Positions 35,568 through 44,862 of a DNA stretch of 64,000 bases are shown here, one piece after another (positions within the stretch are counted from its first letter, which is position 1; the number at the start of each line of letters is the position of its first letter). The translations under genes and the position numbers were made by a program. The DNA lies in the NCBI RefSeq assembly GCF_036697405.1, contig NZ_JBAHWA010000001.1, positions 1 to 64,000 on the forward strand, given 5' to 3'. The notes under the pieces were generated by a model, which had not been told where the DNA came from, made no database searches, and saw nothing but the letters and a program-made list of their open reading frames with translations. Source of the DNA: Lysobacter sp036697405 (GTDB taxonomy: Bacteria; Pseudomonadota; Gammaproteobacteria; Xanthomonadales; Xanthomonadaceae).

Positions 35568-38500
35568 TCAGCGCGCCGTTTGCGCCGGCACCTCATGCGC
35601 GGCCGGAAAGCGCTGCTCGGCCAACTCGATCTCGACCCGCTCGGCGACCTGGCCCGCGTCCGCCGCCAGCACCACGCCATAGCGGCCGCCGTGGATGCGC
35701 CAGTCGCCGCCTTCGGCGTCGTAGAAGGCGAGCAGGCGCGGGTCGACCTCGACCGCGACGCGGCGGCGTTCGCCCGGCTGCAGCAGGACTTTGCGCCAGC
35801 CCAGCAGACGCAACGGCGTGGCCAGCTGCGACGGCGGTTGCAGATAGACCTGGGCGACCTCGGCGCCGGCGCGGCTGCCGGTATTGACCACCTCGAAGTA
35901 GACCCGCAAACGCCGGCCCTCAGCGCGCACGTCCAGCTTTTCCAAGCCGAAGCGGGTGTAGGACAGGCCGTGCCCGAACGCGAACAGCGGGCTCAGCCCG
36001 CGTGCGGCGTACCACTTGTAGCCGACGTTGGCGCCTTCGATGTCGTAGTCGATCCGCTGCGGCGGCGGGGTCCGGTTGCCCATGCCCAGGCCGTCGATGT
36101 GCGGACGCGGCAGCTGCGACTCGTCGCGCGGCCAGCTCATCGGCAGGTGCCCGGAAGGATTGACGTCGCCGTACAGCAACCCCGCCAGGCCTTCGCCGCC
36201 GCGGCCGCCGGGGTACCAGGCCTGCAGCACCGCGGCGGTCGCGTCCAGCCAGGGCATGCGCACCGGGCCGTTGCTTTCCAGCACCACCACCGTGCGCGGG
36301 TTGGCGCGCGCGACCGCGGCGATCAGCGCGTCCTGGGCCTCGCCCAGGCCCAGATCGGCCTGGTCGACGGACTCGGTCGACCACTGGGTCGCGAACACGA
36401 TCGCGACCTCGGCCTCCGCCGCCAGGCGCGCGGCGGCCGCCGGGTCGCGGCCGTCGTCGTAGCGCACTTGCGCCGCGCCCGCGCGCGCCTGCAGGGCGCG
36501 CAGCGGCGAGGAGGGGTGGAACATCACCGGTCCCGGCCATGCGGTCGGCGCCAGCCCCGGCACCGCGTTGCCGCCGCGCGCCAGCACCACCGAGGAACCG
36601 CCGCCGGCGAGCACACCGACATCGGCGTGGCCGCCGATCACCGCGATCGAGCGGACGCTGGCGGCCAAGGGCAGCGCGCCGTCGCGATTGCGCAGCAGCA
36701 CCGCGCCCTGCTCGATGGCGCGCTGGGCGACCGCCGCGCCGGCGGCTTCGTCGATCGCGGCCGGCTGCGCGGCGACGCGTTGCGGCGGCCGGTCGAACAG
36801 GCCGCCGGCGAACATCGCACGCAGGATGCGCCGGACCATGTCGTCCAGGCGCGCGGCCGGCACCTCGCCGCGCGCGATCGCCTGGCGCAGTGGCGCGTCG
36901 AAATACAGGGCCTTGTCGAACACTTCGCCCGCCGACTGCTGGTCCAAACCGGCCAGCGCGGCCTTGGCGGCGCTGTGCACGCCGCCCCAGTCCGACATCA
37001 CGAAACCCGGATAGCCCCAGTCGCGCTTGAGCACACCCTCGAGCAGCGGTTGGTTCTCGCAGGCGTAGTCGCCGTTGACGCGGTTGTAGGCGCACATCAC
37101 CGCGCCCGGATCGCCCAGCTCCAGCGCCAGTTCGAACGCGAGCAGGTCGGACTCGCGCATCGCCGCCGCGCCCAGGCGCGCGTCGTGGCTGTTGCGCCCG
37201 GTCTCGAGATCGTTGAGGGCGAAATGCTTGAGCGTGGACAGCACCTTGCCGCGCTGGATGCCGCGCACGCTGCGGCCGACCAGGGTGCCGGCCAGCAGCG
37301 GGTCCTCGCCCGCGTACTCGAAGTTGCGGCCGTTGCGCGGGTCGCGCAGCAGGTTGACGCTGCCGGCCAGCAGCACGTTGAAACCGCTGCGCCAGGCTTC
37401 CTCGCCCATGACCGCGCCGACCGCTTCGGCGGCGTCGGGGTCCCAGGTCGCGGCGCTGGCCAGGCCCGAGGGCATGGCGGTGGCGGCATCGCCGGGGCGG
37501 ATGCCGCCGGGGTTGGTCACGCCCAGGTCGGCGTCGGCGAGCTGCAGCGCCGGTATGCCCAGGCGCTCGATCGCGGCGACGTAGCCGGCCGAGCCCAGGG
37601 CGCCTTCGGGGCGCGGGCCGCCGTCGCGGCCCAGGCCGAAGCGGCTGCGGATCAGGGCGAATTTCTCGTCGCGGCTCATGCGCGCCAGCAGCGCGGAGGC
37701 GCGCGCGTCCGGGCCGAGCGCGCGATCGCGCCAGGGGCGCGCCTCGGCGCGGCGCGGGAGCAGGCGCAAGCGCGCGTGCATGCCGTAATGGTCCGACGCC
37801 CAGACCCCGTCCGCGTCCGCGCGCCGGAACAGGATCTCGGCCTGGCTCGCGGCGAACGCGGCCGGTTCGTAATAGACGTGATCGATGCGCAGCGGCGCGT
37901 ACTGGTTGAGATTGAGCGTGCTGTGCTCGCGCGCATCGTCGGCGATGCCGGGATGCAGCACGCCGTAGGCGTTGTGGAAGCGACGGCCGAACCGGGCGAA
38001 CTCGGGCGCGTGCTCGGGCGCGTTGAAATCGCCGGCGACGATGCTGGGCGCGCCGTCGGAGGTGGCGTCGACATAGGCCAGCAGGTCGTCGATCTGGCGC
38101 TTGCGGATCGCGCCGCCCTCCGGCTTGTAATGCAGGTGGGTCGCATAGACGTTGACCACGCGCCCGTCCAGGACGATGCGGGCGTGGGCGACGTTGCGGT
38201 AGTCGTCGGCGGGTTGCAGCGGCCTCCATTCCAGCGCCAGCACCGGTCGCCGGGTCAGGATGGCGTTGCCGTAGCGACGCGGCGCGTCGGCGGCGTCGAC
38301 GGAGACGAAGTAGGCGCGATAGCCCAGGGCATCGGCCAGGCTCTGGGCCTGGTTGGGCAGGTTCTCGTGCTGCAGCACTTCCTGCAGCGCGATCACGTCG
38401 GGCCGCAGGCGGCGCAGTTCGGCGACGATCTGGCGCTGGCGCGCCGGCCAGTCGCTCTTGTCGTGCCAGAGGTTGAGGCTGACGACCGAGAGCTGCGGCT

Positions 38501-38606
38501 CGGGGGCGCACGCGTGCGCGGGCGCCGCCGCCAGCGCCGCCAGCACGGCGACGCCGGCCAGGCAGCGCGAGGCCAGACGACGCAGCGCGGGCAGCGCCGA
38601 CCGCAC
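35568..38606 (-). CDS. Secreted EEP-nuclease-domain / GH3 beta-glucosidase fusion
   Basis: A single 1012-residue frame. Signal peptide 1-32. An endonuclease/exonuclease/phosphatase domain at about 38-283 has every catalytic landmark: SLNLW, ALQEV, YATHLH, AGDFN (about 192-195), RIDHVYY and ASDHYG. A short linker then runs straight into a GH3 glycosidase (about 290-1000): KHFALNDLETGRNSHD, the nucleophile Asp539 in GFVMSDWGG, a C-terminal alpha/beta domain with AVIGGHADVG, and a FnIII-like tail. There is no stop, second signal peptide or plausible start between the domains. The GTG start at 38606 follows the M14 gene by five bases, so the two are coupled. EEP domains cleave phosphodiesters and GH3 enzymes cleave beta-glucosides or xylosides; how the two cooperate is unknown. 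Confidence 0.85.
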   Translation of the reverse strand: MRSALPALRRLASRCLAGVAVLAALAAAPAHACAPEPQLSVVSLNLWHDKSDWPARQRQIVAELRRLRPDVIALQEVLQHENLPNQAQSLADALGYRAYFVSVDAADAPRRYGNAILTRRPVLALEWRPLQPADDYRNVAHARIVLDGRVVNVYATHLHYKPEGGAIRKRQIDDLLAYVDATSDGAPSIVAGDFNAPEHAPEFARFGRRFHNAYGVLHPGIADDAREHSTLNLNQYAPLRIDHVYYEPAAFAASQAEILFRRADADGVWASDHYGMHARLRLLPRRAEARPWRDRALGPDARASALLARMSRDEKFALIRSRFGLGRDGGPRPEGALGSAGYVAAIERLGIPALQLADADLGVTNPGGIRPGDAATAMPSGLASAATWDPDAAEAVGAVMGEEAWRSGFNVLLAGSVNLLRDPRNGRNFEYAGEDPLLAGTLVGRSVRGIQRGKVLSTLKHFALNDLETGRNSHDARLGAAAMRESDLLAFELALELGDPGAVMCAYNRVNGDYACENQPLLEGVLKRDWGYPGFVMSDWGGVHSAAKAALAGLDQQSAGEVFDKALYFDAPLRQAIARGEVPAARLDDMVRRILRAMFAGGLFDRPPQRVAAQPAAIDEAAGAAVAQRAIEQGAVLLRNRDGALPLAASVRSIAVIGGHADVGVLAGGGSSVVLARGGNAVPGLAPTAWPGPVMFHPSSPLRALQARAGAAQVRYDDGRDPAAAARLAAEAEVAIVFATQWSTESVDQADLGLGEAQDALIAAVARANPRTVVVLESNGPVRMPWLDATAAVLQAWYPGGRGGEGLAGLLYGDVNPSGHLPMSWPRDESQLPRPHIDGLGMGNRTPPPQRIDYDIEGANVGYKWYAARGLSPLFAFGHGLSYTRFGLEKLDVRAEGRRLRVYFEVVNTGSRAGAEVAQVYLQPPSQLATPLRLLGWRKVLLQPGERRRVAVEVDPRLLAFYDAEGGDWRIHGGRYGVVLAADAGQVAERVEIELAEQRFPAAHEVPAQTAR

Positions 38607-38611
38607 CGGAC

Positions 38612-40378
38612 TCAGCGCGGCACCGTCGCGATGCGCAGCACCGGATACAGCCGGTAGCTGTCGTCCCAGGACGAGTGGCGACGGTAGAAGAACTCCAGGC
38701 GCGCCTGCGGGTCCTTGGCGAACGCGGGATCGGACTTGAGCTTCTGCTCGAACGTGGCCTTGAGCTTGGGATCGGCGGCGAGCATCTCGCGCGCGACCTC
38801 CTCGGCGACGTAGTCCTCCATGTACTCCTTGCGCTCGAAGGCGTTGTTGAACTCGCCCCAGGCCGCCAGCGCGTCCGGCGCCTGCGGTTCCAGCAGGGCC
38901 ATGAGCAGGCGCGCCTTGGGCTGGGCGATCGGCACGAACAGCGCGCCGGCGCCGACGTTGCGCACCTCCGGCTTCCACTCGCCGCTGGCGCTCAGGCGCT
39001 GGTGGCCCTCGACCGACTGCGCGCCGAACTCGGCCTTGTCGGCGCGGAAGGTTTCGACCCGCGCCTTGGGCAGGGCGCCGTCGAGGCGACGGTAGTCGAT
39101 GCCGTGCAGGTCCAGCTTGGCCGCGACCCAGGCCGCCTGCGCGGCCGGCACCAGGTAGCCGCCGCGCGGCGCCTTGACGGTGAGGCTGGGCTGGACGTCG
39201 TCCTTCATCGGGATGTTCCAGACCTGCGGCGTGTTCTCGTCGTAGCGCGTCATCAGCGCGCCGGAGATGTCCGAGGGCGTGCGCGTATAGGCGTAGCCGC
39301 GGAAGGCGACCGTGCGGGTCTTGGGCCCGGCCTTGTAGTCCAGGGCCACCGGCTGGCCGGACAGCTTGGCGGCGCGCTGGTCGGCTGCGGCGGTTTCGCG
39401 CTGCCAGGCCGCGCCTTGCGCGCCGACCAGTTCCATCAGCGCGACCACGGTGTTGCGGGTGATCCGCACGCGAGTGGGGTAGTCCTTCCAGGAATGGGTT
39501 TCGACCAGCAGGCCCAGGCGGTTGCGCAGCTGGAAATAGCCGTGCGAGAAGCGCGGCGGCGCGACCACGTCCTCGAAACCGGAACTAGGATCGTCGTTGC
39601 GAACGAACGCGGGGTAATAAGGCAGCGGCAGCGACCCCTGCGCGGCCAGGCGCTGGATCACGCCGTCGCGCAGCGCGGTGCCGGCCTTGCGCAGCGCGGC
39701 GTCGCCGGACTTCACCGGCTCGACCTGGATCGAGATGTCGTGCTCGAACTTGGCGCCGTCGGTCACGTGCAGGTCGGCGTAAACCAGAGGATCCCATTCG
39801 CCGACCAGCTTCAGCATCGACTGCATCTCGGGGCTGTCGGCCTTGAGGTAGTCGCGGTTGAGGTTGTAGTTCTGCGCGGTGGTGCGCCAGCCCATCTCTT
39901 CCGGGCCGCGCTGGTTGGGGCGGTTCCAGCGTGCGAAGCGCTCGTGGCCGTCGACGTTGAACACCGGCACGAACAGCAGCACCTGCCTGGCCAGCGCGCC
40001 GGGCGCGGCGGCGCCGTCCAGGGCCTCGCGCAGGGCCAGGAAGCCGGCGTCCTTGCCGTCGATCTCGCCGGAGTGGATGCCGCCCTGGACCAGCATCACC
40101 GGCAGGTTCTTGGCCTTGGCCGCCTGCGGGGTGAAGGCGCCGGCCGCGGACACGATCAGCAGCTTCATCGGCCGGCCTTCGGGCGAGGTGCCGAAGTCGC
40201 TGCAGCGCACCGCGTCCGGGTAGCGCTGCGCATAGGCTTCGCACAGCGAGATCACCTCGTCGTAGCGGCCGGTCTTGGTGTAGCCGCTGCGTTCGGCGAC
40301 GGTGCTCAGCGAGGTGTCGGCGGCGGCGACGGGCAGGGCGCTGGCGAGCAGCGCGGCGAGCAAGAGGGTGCGGGTCAT
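38612..40378 (-). CDS. Secreted M14-family zinc carboxypeptidase
   Basis: A 588-residue protein with a signal peptide (cleavage near AAA-DT). The M14 site is clear: HSGEIDGKD (His and Glu ligands), NYNLNRDYLKAD, the third ligand in VYADLHVTDG, and the general base Glu in GLLVETHSWKDYPTR. The C-terminal 200 residues are an extra domain typical of large bacterial M14 members. It should trim peptides in the periplasm or outside the cell. It is the first gene of a two-gene unit with the EEP-GH3 fusion. The start at 40378 precedes the cleavable signal; the frame is open further upstream but does not look coding. Confidence 0.87.
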   Translation of the reverse strand: MTRTLLLAALLASALPVAAADTSLSTVAERSGYTKTGRYDEVISLCEAYAQRYPDAVRCSDFGTSPEGRPMKLLIVSAAGAFTPQAAKAKNLPVMLVQGGIHSGEIDGKDAGFLALREALDGAAAPGALARQVLLFVPVFNVDGHERFARWNRPNQRGPEEMGWRTTAQNYNLNRDYLKADSPEMQSMLKLVGEWDPLVYADLHVTDGAKFEHDISIQVEPVKSGDAALRKAGTALRDGVIQRLAAQGSLPLPYYPAFVRNDDPSSGFEDVVAPPRFSHGYFQLRNRLGLLVETHSWKDYPTRVRITRNTVVALMELVGAQGAAWQRETAAADQRAAKLSGQPVALDYKAGPKTRTVAFRGYAYTRTPSDISGALMTRYDENTPQVWNIPMKDDVQPSLTVKAPRGGYLVPAAQAAWVAAKLDLHGIDYRRLDGALPKARVETFRADKAEFGAQSVEGHQRLSASGEWKPEVRNVGAGALFVPIAQPKARLLMALLEPQAPDALAAWGEFNNAFERKEYMEDYVAEEVAREMLAADPKLKATFEQKLKSDPAFAKDPQARLEFFYRRHSSWDDSYRLYPVLRIATVPR

Positions 40379-40560
40379 GCGGGGTCTCTCTCCCAGGTCT
40401 GCACGCATGGTAGCGGAGCCTTCGCGTCGCAGCTGTGCATGGCTCGCACACTGCTGACAACCGGCGTCAGCACATCGATGCGCAAGCCATGCGCGCCACG
40501 CGGCTGCGTATGGATGCGGACCTGACTTAGACTGCTCCGCCTTCATCAGGGATCGTCCGC

Positions 40561-41190
40561 ATGTACGCGCTCTACTATTCCCCCGGTGCCGCCAGCCTGG
40601 TCGTGCATTGGCTGCTGATCGAACTCGACCAGCCGCACGAACTGCGCCTGACCGACATCGACAGCGGCGCCCACAAACGCCCCGATTACCTGGCCCTGAA
40701 TCCGTCCGGCCGCATTCCGACCCTGGTCGTGGACGGCCAGCCTTTGCACGAGACCTGCGGCCTGTTGTTGCTGCTCGGCGACCGCCATCCCGAATCCGGC
40801 TTCGCGCCGGCGCCGGACGATCCGCGCCGCGGCGCTTATTACCAGTGGATGCTGTACCTGGCCAACGCGGTGCAGTCGCCGCTGCGCTTGTGGTGGTATC
40901 CGGGCGATGTCGGCGGCGCCGATCCCGAGGCCGTGCGCGCCGGCGTGCGCGAGCGCGTCGAGGCGGCCTGGCAGCAGATCGACGACCATCTGGCCGCGCA
41001 CGGCCCCTATCTGCTGGGCGAGGCGCCCGGCATCGCCGATTTCTACCTGACCATGCTGATGCGCTGGACACGCAACATGCCGCGCCCCGGCCACGACTGG
41101 CCGCGGCTGGGCGAGCTGGCCCGGCGCATGAAGGCGCGGCCTTCGTTCCGCACCCTGTACGAGCGCGAAGGCCTGAGCGAATGGGCCTGA
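40561..41190 (+). CDS. Glutathione S-transferase family protein
   Basis: A 209-residue GST with YYSPGAASLVVHWLLIELDQP in the thioredoxin-like domain (Ser in the activating position), NPSGRIPTLVVDGQ with the cis-Pro, and ETCGLLLLLGDRH. C-terminal GEAPGIADFYLTML is the N-capping box. It is the third GST of the window, and the N-terminal motif resembles GstA-type beta-class enzymes. It is divergent from the M14 gene across 182 bases. Confidence 0.85.
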   Translation: MYALYYSPGAASLVVHWLLIELDQPHELRLTDIDSGAHKRPDYLALNPSGRIPTLVVDGQPLHETCGLLLLLGDRHPESGFAPAPDDPRRGAYYQWMLYLANAVQSPLRLWWYPGDVGGADPEAVRAGVRERVEAAWQQIDDHLAAHGPYLLGEAPGIADFYLTMLMRWTRNMPRPGHDWPRLGELARRMKARPSFRTLYEREGLSEWA

Positions 41191-41337
41191 GCGGCGCCCG
41201 GCTGTGCCGGATCGGGCCGGAGCGGGCCCGATCCCCGGCCGGCCCGCGCGGCCGGCTCAGCGGCCGGTCTGGCCCGGACGGTGCGGCCGCGGCGATCGGT
41301 TAGGCTTAGCGGACCGCAACCGCAGGATCGCCCGTAG

Positions 41338-42966
41338 ATGAGCCAAGCCGCCACCGCCAGCGCCGATTCGCAGGGGCGGATGCCCCGCCAGATCGCCTAC
41401 ATCATCGGCAACGAGGCGGCCGAGCGCTTCAGTTTCTACGGCATGCGCAACATCCTGACCTCGTTCCTGGTCGGGACCTTGCTGCTGGCGTCCACCTCCG
41501 ACCTGGCCGAGCGCGAGCACCTGGCCAAGGAGGTGTTCCACAGCTTCATGATCGGCACCTACTTCTTCCCGCTGCTGGGCGGCTGGCTGGCCGACCGCTA
41601 CTTCGGCAAATACAACACGGTCATCTGGTTCTCGCTGATCTACTGCGCCGGTCACGCCTGCCTTGCGATGTTCGAACACAGCCAGACCGGCTTCTACACC
41701 GGCCTGTTCCTGATCGCCTTCGGCGCCGGCGGGATAAAACCGCTGGTGGTGTCCTTCGTCGGCGACCAGTTCGACCAGAGCAACAAGGCCAAGGCGCGAC
41801 TGGTGTTCGACGCGTTCTATTGGACGATCAACTTCGGCTCGCTGTTCGCCTCGCTGCTGATGCCGATCTTCCTGCGCGAGTACGGCGCCAGCGTGGCCTT
41901 CGGCATTCCCGGCGCGCTGATGTTCCTGGCCACGCTGATCTTCTGGCTGGGCCGCAAGCGCTACGTGCGCGTGCCGCCGACCCGCGACAATCCGGATCCC
42001 GACTCGTTCTTCAACGTCGCCCGCACCGCCCTGACCACGCCGGCCGCGGGGCAGGGCAACCCCGGCCTGATCGTGGCCTGCCTGGGCGTGGCCCTGGCCC
42101 TGGCCGCGGCCTCGCTGAGCGTGGTGCCGGCGATGGGCTTCGTCAAAAGCGTCTGCCTGGCCCTGGGCCTGCTGATCGGTTTCGGCGGCTACGGCATTTC
42201 CCTGCAGCTCGACCGCGCGCGCGGCAAGCATTCGGCGGTGGCGGTGGACGGCGTGCGCGCGGTGCTGCGCATCGTGATCGTGTTCGCCCTGGTCACCCCG
42301 TTCTGGTCGCTGTTCGACCAGAAGGCCTCGACCTGGGTGCTGCAGGGCCAGAAGATGGTGGTGCCCACCGACCTGTGGTGGTGGCCGACCTGGCTGATCT
42401 CCGGCGAGGGCGGCGCGCGCGCCGCGGCTTCGCAGATGCAGGCGATCAATCCGCTGCTGGTGATGCTGCTGATTCCGTTCAACAACCTGCTGCTGTACCC
42501 GGCGCTGCGCCGGATCGGCCTGAACCCGACGCCGCTGCGGCGCATGGGCTTCGGCATCGCCATGTCCGGCCTGGCCTGGGTCGTCGCGGCGGTGATCCAG
42601 CTGTACCTGGACGCCGGCCACCCGATGTCGCTGTCCTGGCAGATCCTGCCCTACATCCTGCTGACCCTGGGCGAGGTGCTGGTCTCGGCGACGGCGCTGG
42701 AGTTCGCCTACAGCCAGGCGCCGCAGTCGATGAAGGGCGTGATCATGGCCCTGTGGTACCTCACCAGCACCTTCGGCAACCTATGGGTGATGTTGACCAA
42801 CGCGGCGGTGCGCAACCCCGCGGTGACCGCTCACATCGCCGGCACCGGGCTCAGCGAAAATGCCTTCCTGATGTTCTTCTTCGCCGGCTTCGCCTTCGTC
42901 GCCGCGGCCGCGTTCGGGCTGTACGCGCGGCGCTATCCGATGCAGGACCATTACCGAGCCGCCTGA
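41338..42966 (+). CDS. POT-family proton-dependent oligopeptide transporter
   Basis: A 542-residue protein with about fourteen hydrophobic segments. It has the POT/PTR signatures: the ERFSFYGMR element in helix 1 (E-x-F-x-Y-x-G), GGWLADRYFGKYNTV and EFAYSQAPQSMKGV. It should import di- and tripeptides with protons. The start at 41338 has no strong ribosome-binding site. The rhomboid gene follows 21 bases later. It fits with the secreted M14 and M3 peptidases in the window as a peptide-use pathway. Confidence 0.9.
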   Translation: MSQAATASADSQGRMPRQIAYIIGNEAAERFSFYGMRNILTSFLVGTLLLASTSDLAEREHLAKEVFHSFMIGTYFFPLLGGWLADRYFGKYNTVIWFSLIYCAGHACLAMFEHSQTGFYTGLFLIAFGAGGIKPLVVSFVGDQFDQSNKAKARLVFDAFYWTINFGSLFASLLMPIFLREYGASVAFGIPGALMFLATLIFWLGRKRYVRVPPTRDNPDPDSFFNVARTALTTPAAGQGNPGLIVACLGVALALAAASLSVVPAMGFVKSVCLALGLLIGFGGYGISLQLDRARGKHSAVAVDGVRAVLRIVIVFALVTPFWSLFDQKASTWVLQGQKMVVPTDLWWWPTWLISGEGGARAAASQMQAINPLLVMLLIPFNNLLLYPALRRIGLNPTPLRRMGFGIAMSGLAWVVAAVIQLYLDAGHPMSLSWQILPYILLTLGEVLVSATALEFAYSQAPQSMKGVIMALWYLTSTFGNLWVMLTNAAVRNPAVTAHIAGTGLSENAFLMFFFAGFAFVAAAAFGLYARRYPMQDHYRAA

Positions 42967-42987
42967 CGCAAGCGCGAGATTCCCCCG

Positions 42988-43593
42988 ATGCTGATGACCA
43001 CCATCCTGATCGCCGTGACCATGCTGGTGTCGTGGCAGGCGTTCGACAAACCCAAGCTGATGCAGCGCCTGATCCTGTGGCCGCCGGCGGTGGAGCGCCA
43101 GCGCCAGTACGAGCGCCTGCTGACCCACGGCTTCGTCCACGCCGATTGGCCGCACCTGCTGTTCAACATGCTGACCCTGTACATCTTCGGGCGCCAGATC
43201 GAGCAGGTACTGAGTTCGATGATGGGGCCCTTGGGCTTCCTGTTCTTCTACGTGAGCGCGATCGTCGTCGCGATCCTGCCGACCTATCTGCGCCATCGCC
43301 GCGACGCCAACTACAGCAGCCTGGGCGCCTCCGGCGGCGTGTCGGCGGTGCTGTTCGCCTTCATCCTGCTGGCGCCCTGGACCCTGATCTACGTGCCGAT
43401 TCCGATGCCTGCGATCGTGTACGCGGTGGGCTACGTCGGCTATTCGTTCTGGATGGACCGGCGCGGCGGCGACAACATCAACCACAGCGCCCACCTGTCG
43501 GGCGCGATCTACGGCGTGTTGTTCATGCTGCTGGTGGACTCGCGCGTGGGCCCGTACTTCCTGCAGCAGCTGGGCAATCCCCAGTTCCGTTGA
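42988..43593 (+). CDS. Rhomboid-family intramembrane serine protease
   Basis: A 201-residue protein with about six transmembrane helices. The catalytic Ser lies in GASGGVSA and the His in HSAHLSGAIYG; HADWPHLLFNMLTLYIFG carries the L1 loop and conserved Asn. It cleaves membrane-anchored substrates. The sequence after GAIYGVLFML, up to and slightly past the stop, has a degraded second copy at 44738-44846. See the island between the two copies. Confidence 0.88.
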   Translation: MLMTTILIAVTMLVSWQAFDKPKLMQRLILWPPAVERQRQYERLLTHGFVHADWPHLLFNMLTLYIFGRQIEQVLSSMMGPLGFLFFYVSAIVVAILPTYLRHRRDANYSSLGASGGVSAVLFAFILLAPWTLIYVPIPMPAIVYAVGYVGYSFWMDRRGGDNINHSAHLSGAIYGVLFMLLVDSRVGPYFLQQLGNPQFR

Positions 43594-43615
43594 TAGCGCC
43601 CGGGCGTGGTGGCCG

Positions 43616-43939
43616 TCAGTAGCCGCTGGGGGTCAGGAACGGGCGGTGGCAGGTGTCGCCATCCTGGCTAACCACCAGTGGCGGATGATCGCCGACCGAT
43701 TGGTAGTCGTCGTCGGCACTGCCGTCCACGTCGAAGAAGCTGTAGTAGCGGATGGCAGGCTCGCGCCGTTCTGCTGGACGTACTGCATGCCCTTCGAGGT
43801 CGACGGGGTTGGCCAGGTTCTGGGTCCTTGAATACACCGCCTGGTAGCGAAACTCCTCTCCCTGGGGCGGTTCGGGCAGGCACCATTGGCTGCCCAGCAT
43901 GATCCGCTTTCCGCTGCTTTTGTGACGGCGAACGTTCAT
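43616..43939 (-). CDS. Island gene, hypothetical (107 aa)
   Basis: A 107-residue reading frame with mixed codon use that is clearly less GC-biased than its neighbours (AAA, GTT, TCA, AGG occur). The product is soluble and acidic toward the end (YYSFFDVDGSADDDYQS) with no motif I recognise. It could be the remainder of a longer gene. It lies inside the small island framed by the duplicated rhomboid 3' end and is divergent from the other island gene. Confidence 0.45.
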   Translation of the reverse strand: MNVRRHKSSGKRIMLGSQWCLPEPPQGEEFRYQAVYSRTQNLANPVDLEGHAVRPAERREPAIRYYSFFDVDGSADDDYQSVGDHPPLVVSQDGDTCHRPFLTPSGY

Positions 43940-44050
43940 CGCGTACAGATGGGAGCATCACGGACATGAGCAGCGACGACTGGAAGCGTGGCTCAAGAAG
44001 GCCATGAAATCCGCACCAGAAGACCGAACGGGACAGGAGCAGGAACGATC

Positions 44051-44533
44051 ATGACGCTGAATGAACTACTGCCTTTCTTGGGTGCTTCAGAGCTGGATGC
44101 GGAGCTCGCGCGCCTGCTGAAAACCGCTGGCTCGGACATCGGCTTGATCTCGAAGAAGAAGCTTCGAGCGCAGGGCATGGAGGGCATCGAACTCCATGAC
44201 AGAGGCCTGGCGCTGACATTCAACGAGCGCGAGGACTACATCGAGACCTACGGCACGCCCAAGGATGCGGGCGAGGCGATCCTGGTGGCCGCGTTTGCCT
44301 ATGGCGCGGGCAGCAAGACTTTCAGGCCCTACGCGGGGCCGATTCCCCTCAGCAAGGGCCCGATCGCCCATCGAGAAGATGCGCTTCGCGCGTTCGGCGC
44401 CCCGCAGCAGACCGAGGAAGAGGGCGGTGTCGTGGATTGGGACCAGTGGATCAAGGACGGACTGCAAGTGCGCACAACCTACCGGGACGATGGTTCGGTG
44501 AAGAACATCTCGTTCTCGGTTCCCTTCAAGTGA
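44051..44533 (+). CDS. Island gene, hypothetical immunity-like protein (160 aa)
   Basis: A 160-residue soluble protein starting MTLNELLPFLGASELDAELA. Third-position GC is lower than in surrounding genes (AAG/AAA mix, GAA, TCA, TTC/TTT). The arrangement of short strands with YGTPKDAGEAI, FGAPQQTEEEGGV and a closing VRTTYRDDGSVKNISFS is reminiscent of small immunity or antitoxin-type proteins, but I cannot name a family. The GGAGCAGGAACG stretch upstream gives a weak ribosome-binding site. It is the best-supported gene of the island. Confidence 0.6.
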   Translation: MTLNELLPFLGASELDAELARLLKTAGSDIGLISKKKLRAQGMEGIELHDRGLALTFNEREDYIETYGTPKDAGEAILVAAFAYGAGSKTFRPYAGPIPLSKGPIAHREDALRAFGAPQQTEEEGGVVDWDQWIKDGLQVRTTYRDDGSVKNISFSVPFK

Positions 44534-44737
44534 AGCCTTGCGTGCCCCGGTTTGAGCGATGCACGTCTTTGTGCATGCCCATCTTCACCTCGCCGCGTCG
44601 AGGGAGGTATGAGGCTGTCCGAAGGGAATGTCGGAATCCGAGGCCGGAACGCGTGCGCTCGGACGGTATCGGCACAACGCGTGCCGTCCGGTGTCTTCGA
44701 GTGCGGGTTCGCGGGCGGCGCGCTCCGTCGCTGCGCG

Positions 44738-44846
44738 CAGCGCCCGGTGTGGGCGCGATCTACGGTGTGCTGTTCATGCTGCCGATGGAGCAGACCGGTT
44801 CGGTATTCTGCAGCAGCTAACGGCCCCGATTCCGTCGATCGCGCCC
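44738..44846 (+). pseudogene. Degraded second copy of the rhomboid gene 3' end
   Basis: This stretch aligns with 43485-43601, the last 109 bases of the rhomboid gene plus eight bases past its stop. CAGCGCCC..GGGCGCGATCTACGG, TGTTCATGCTG, CTGCAGCAGCT and TCCGTTGATAGCGCC/TCCGTCGATCGCGCC correspond in order, with substitutions and a small deletion. It translates as GAIYGVLFMLP before diverging. No other part of the rhomboid gene is present. The rest of 44534-44737 holds no gene I can support. Confidence 0.75.
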
Positions 44847-44862
44847 TTTCCCCCGAGACGGG

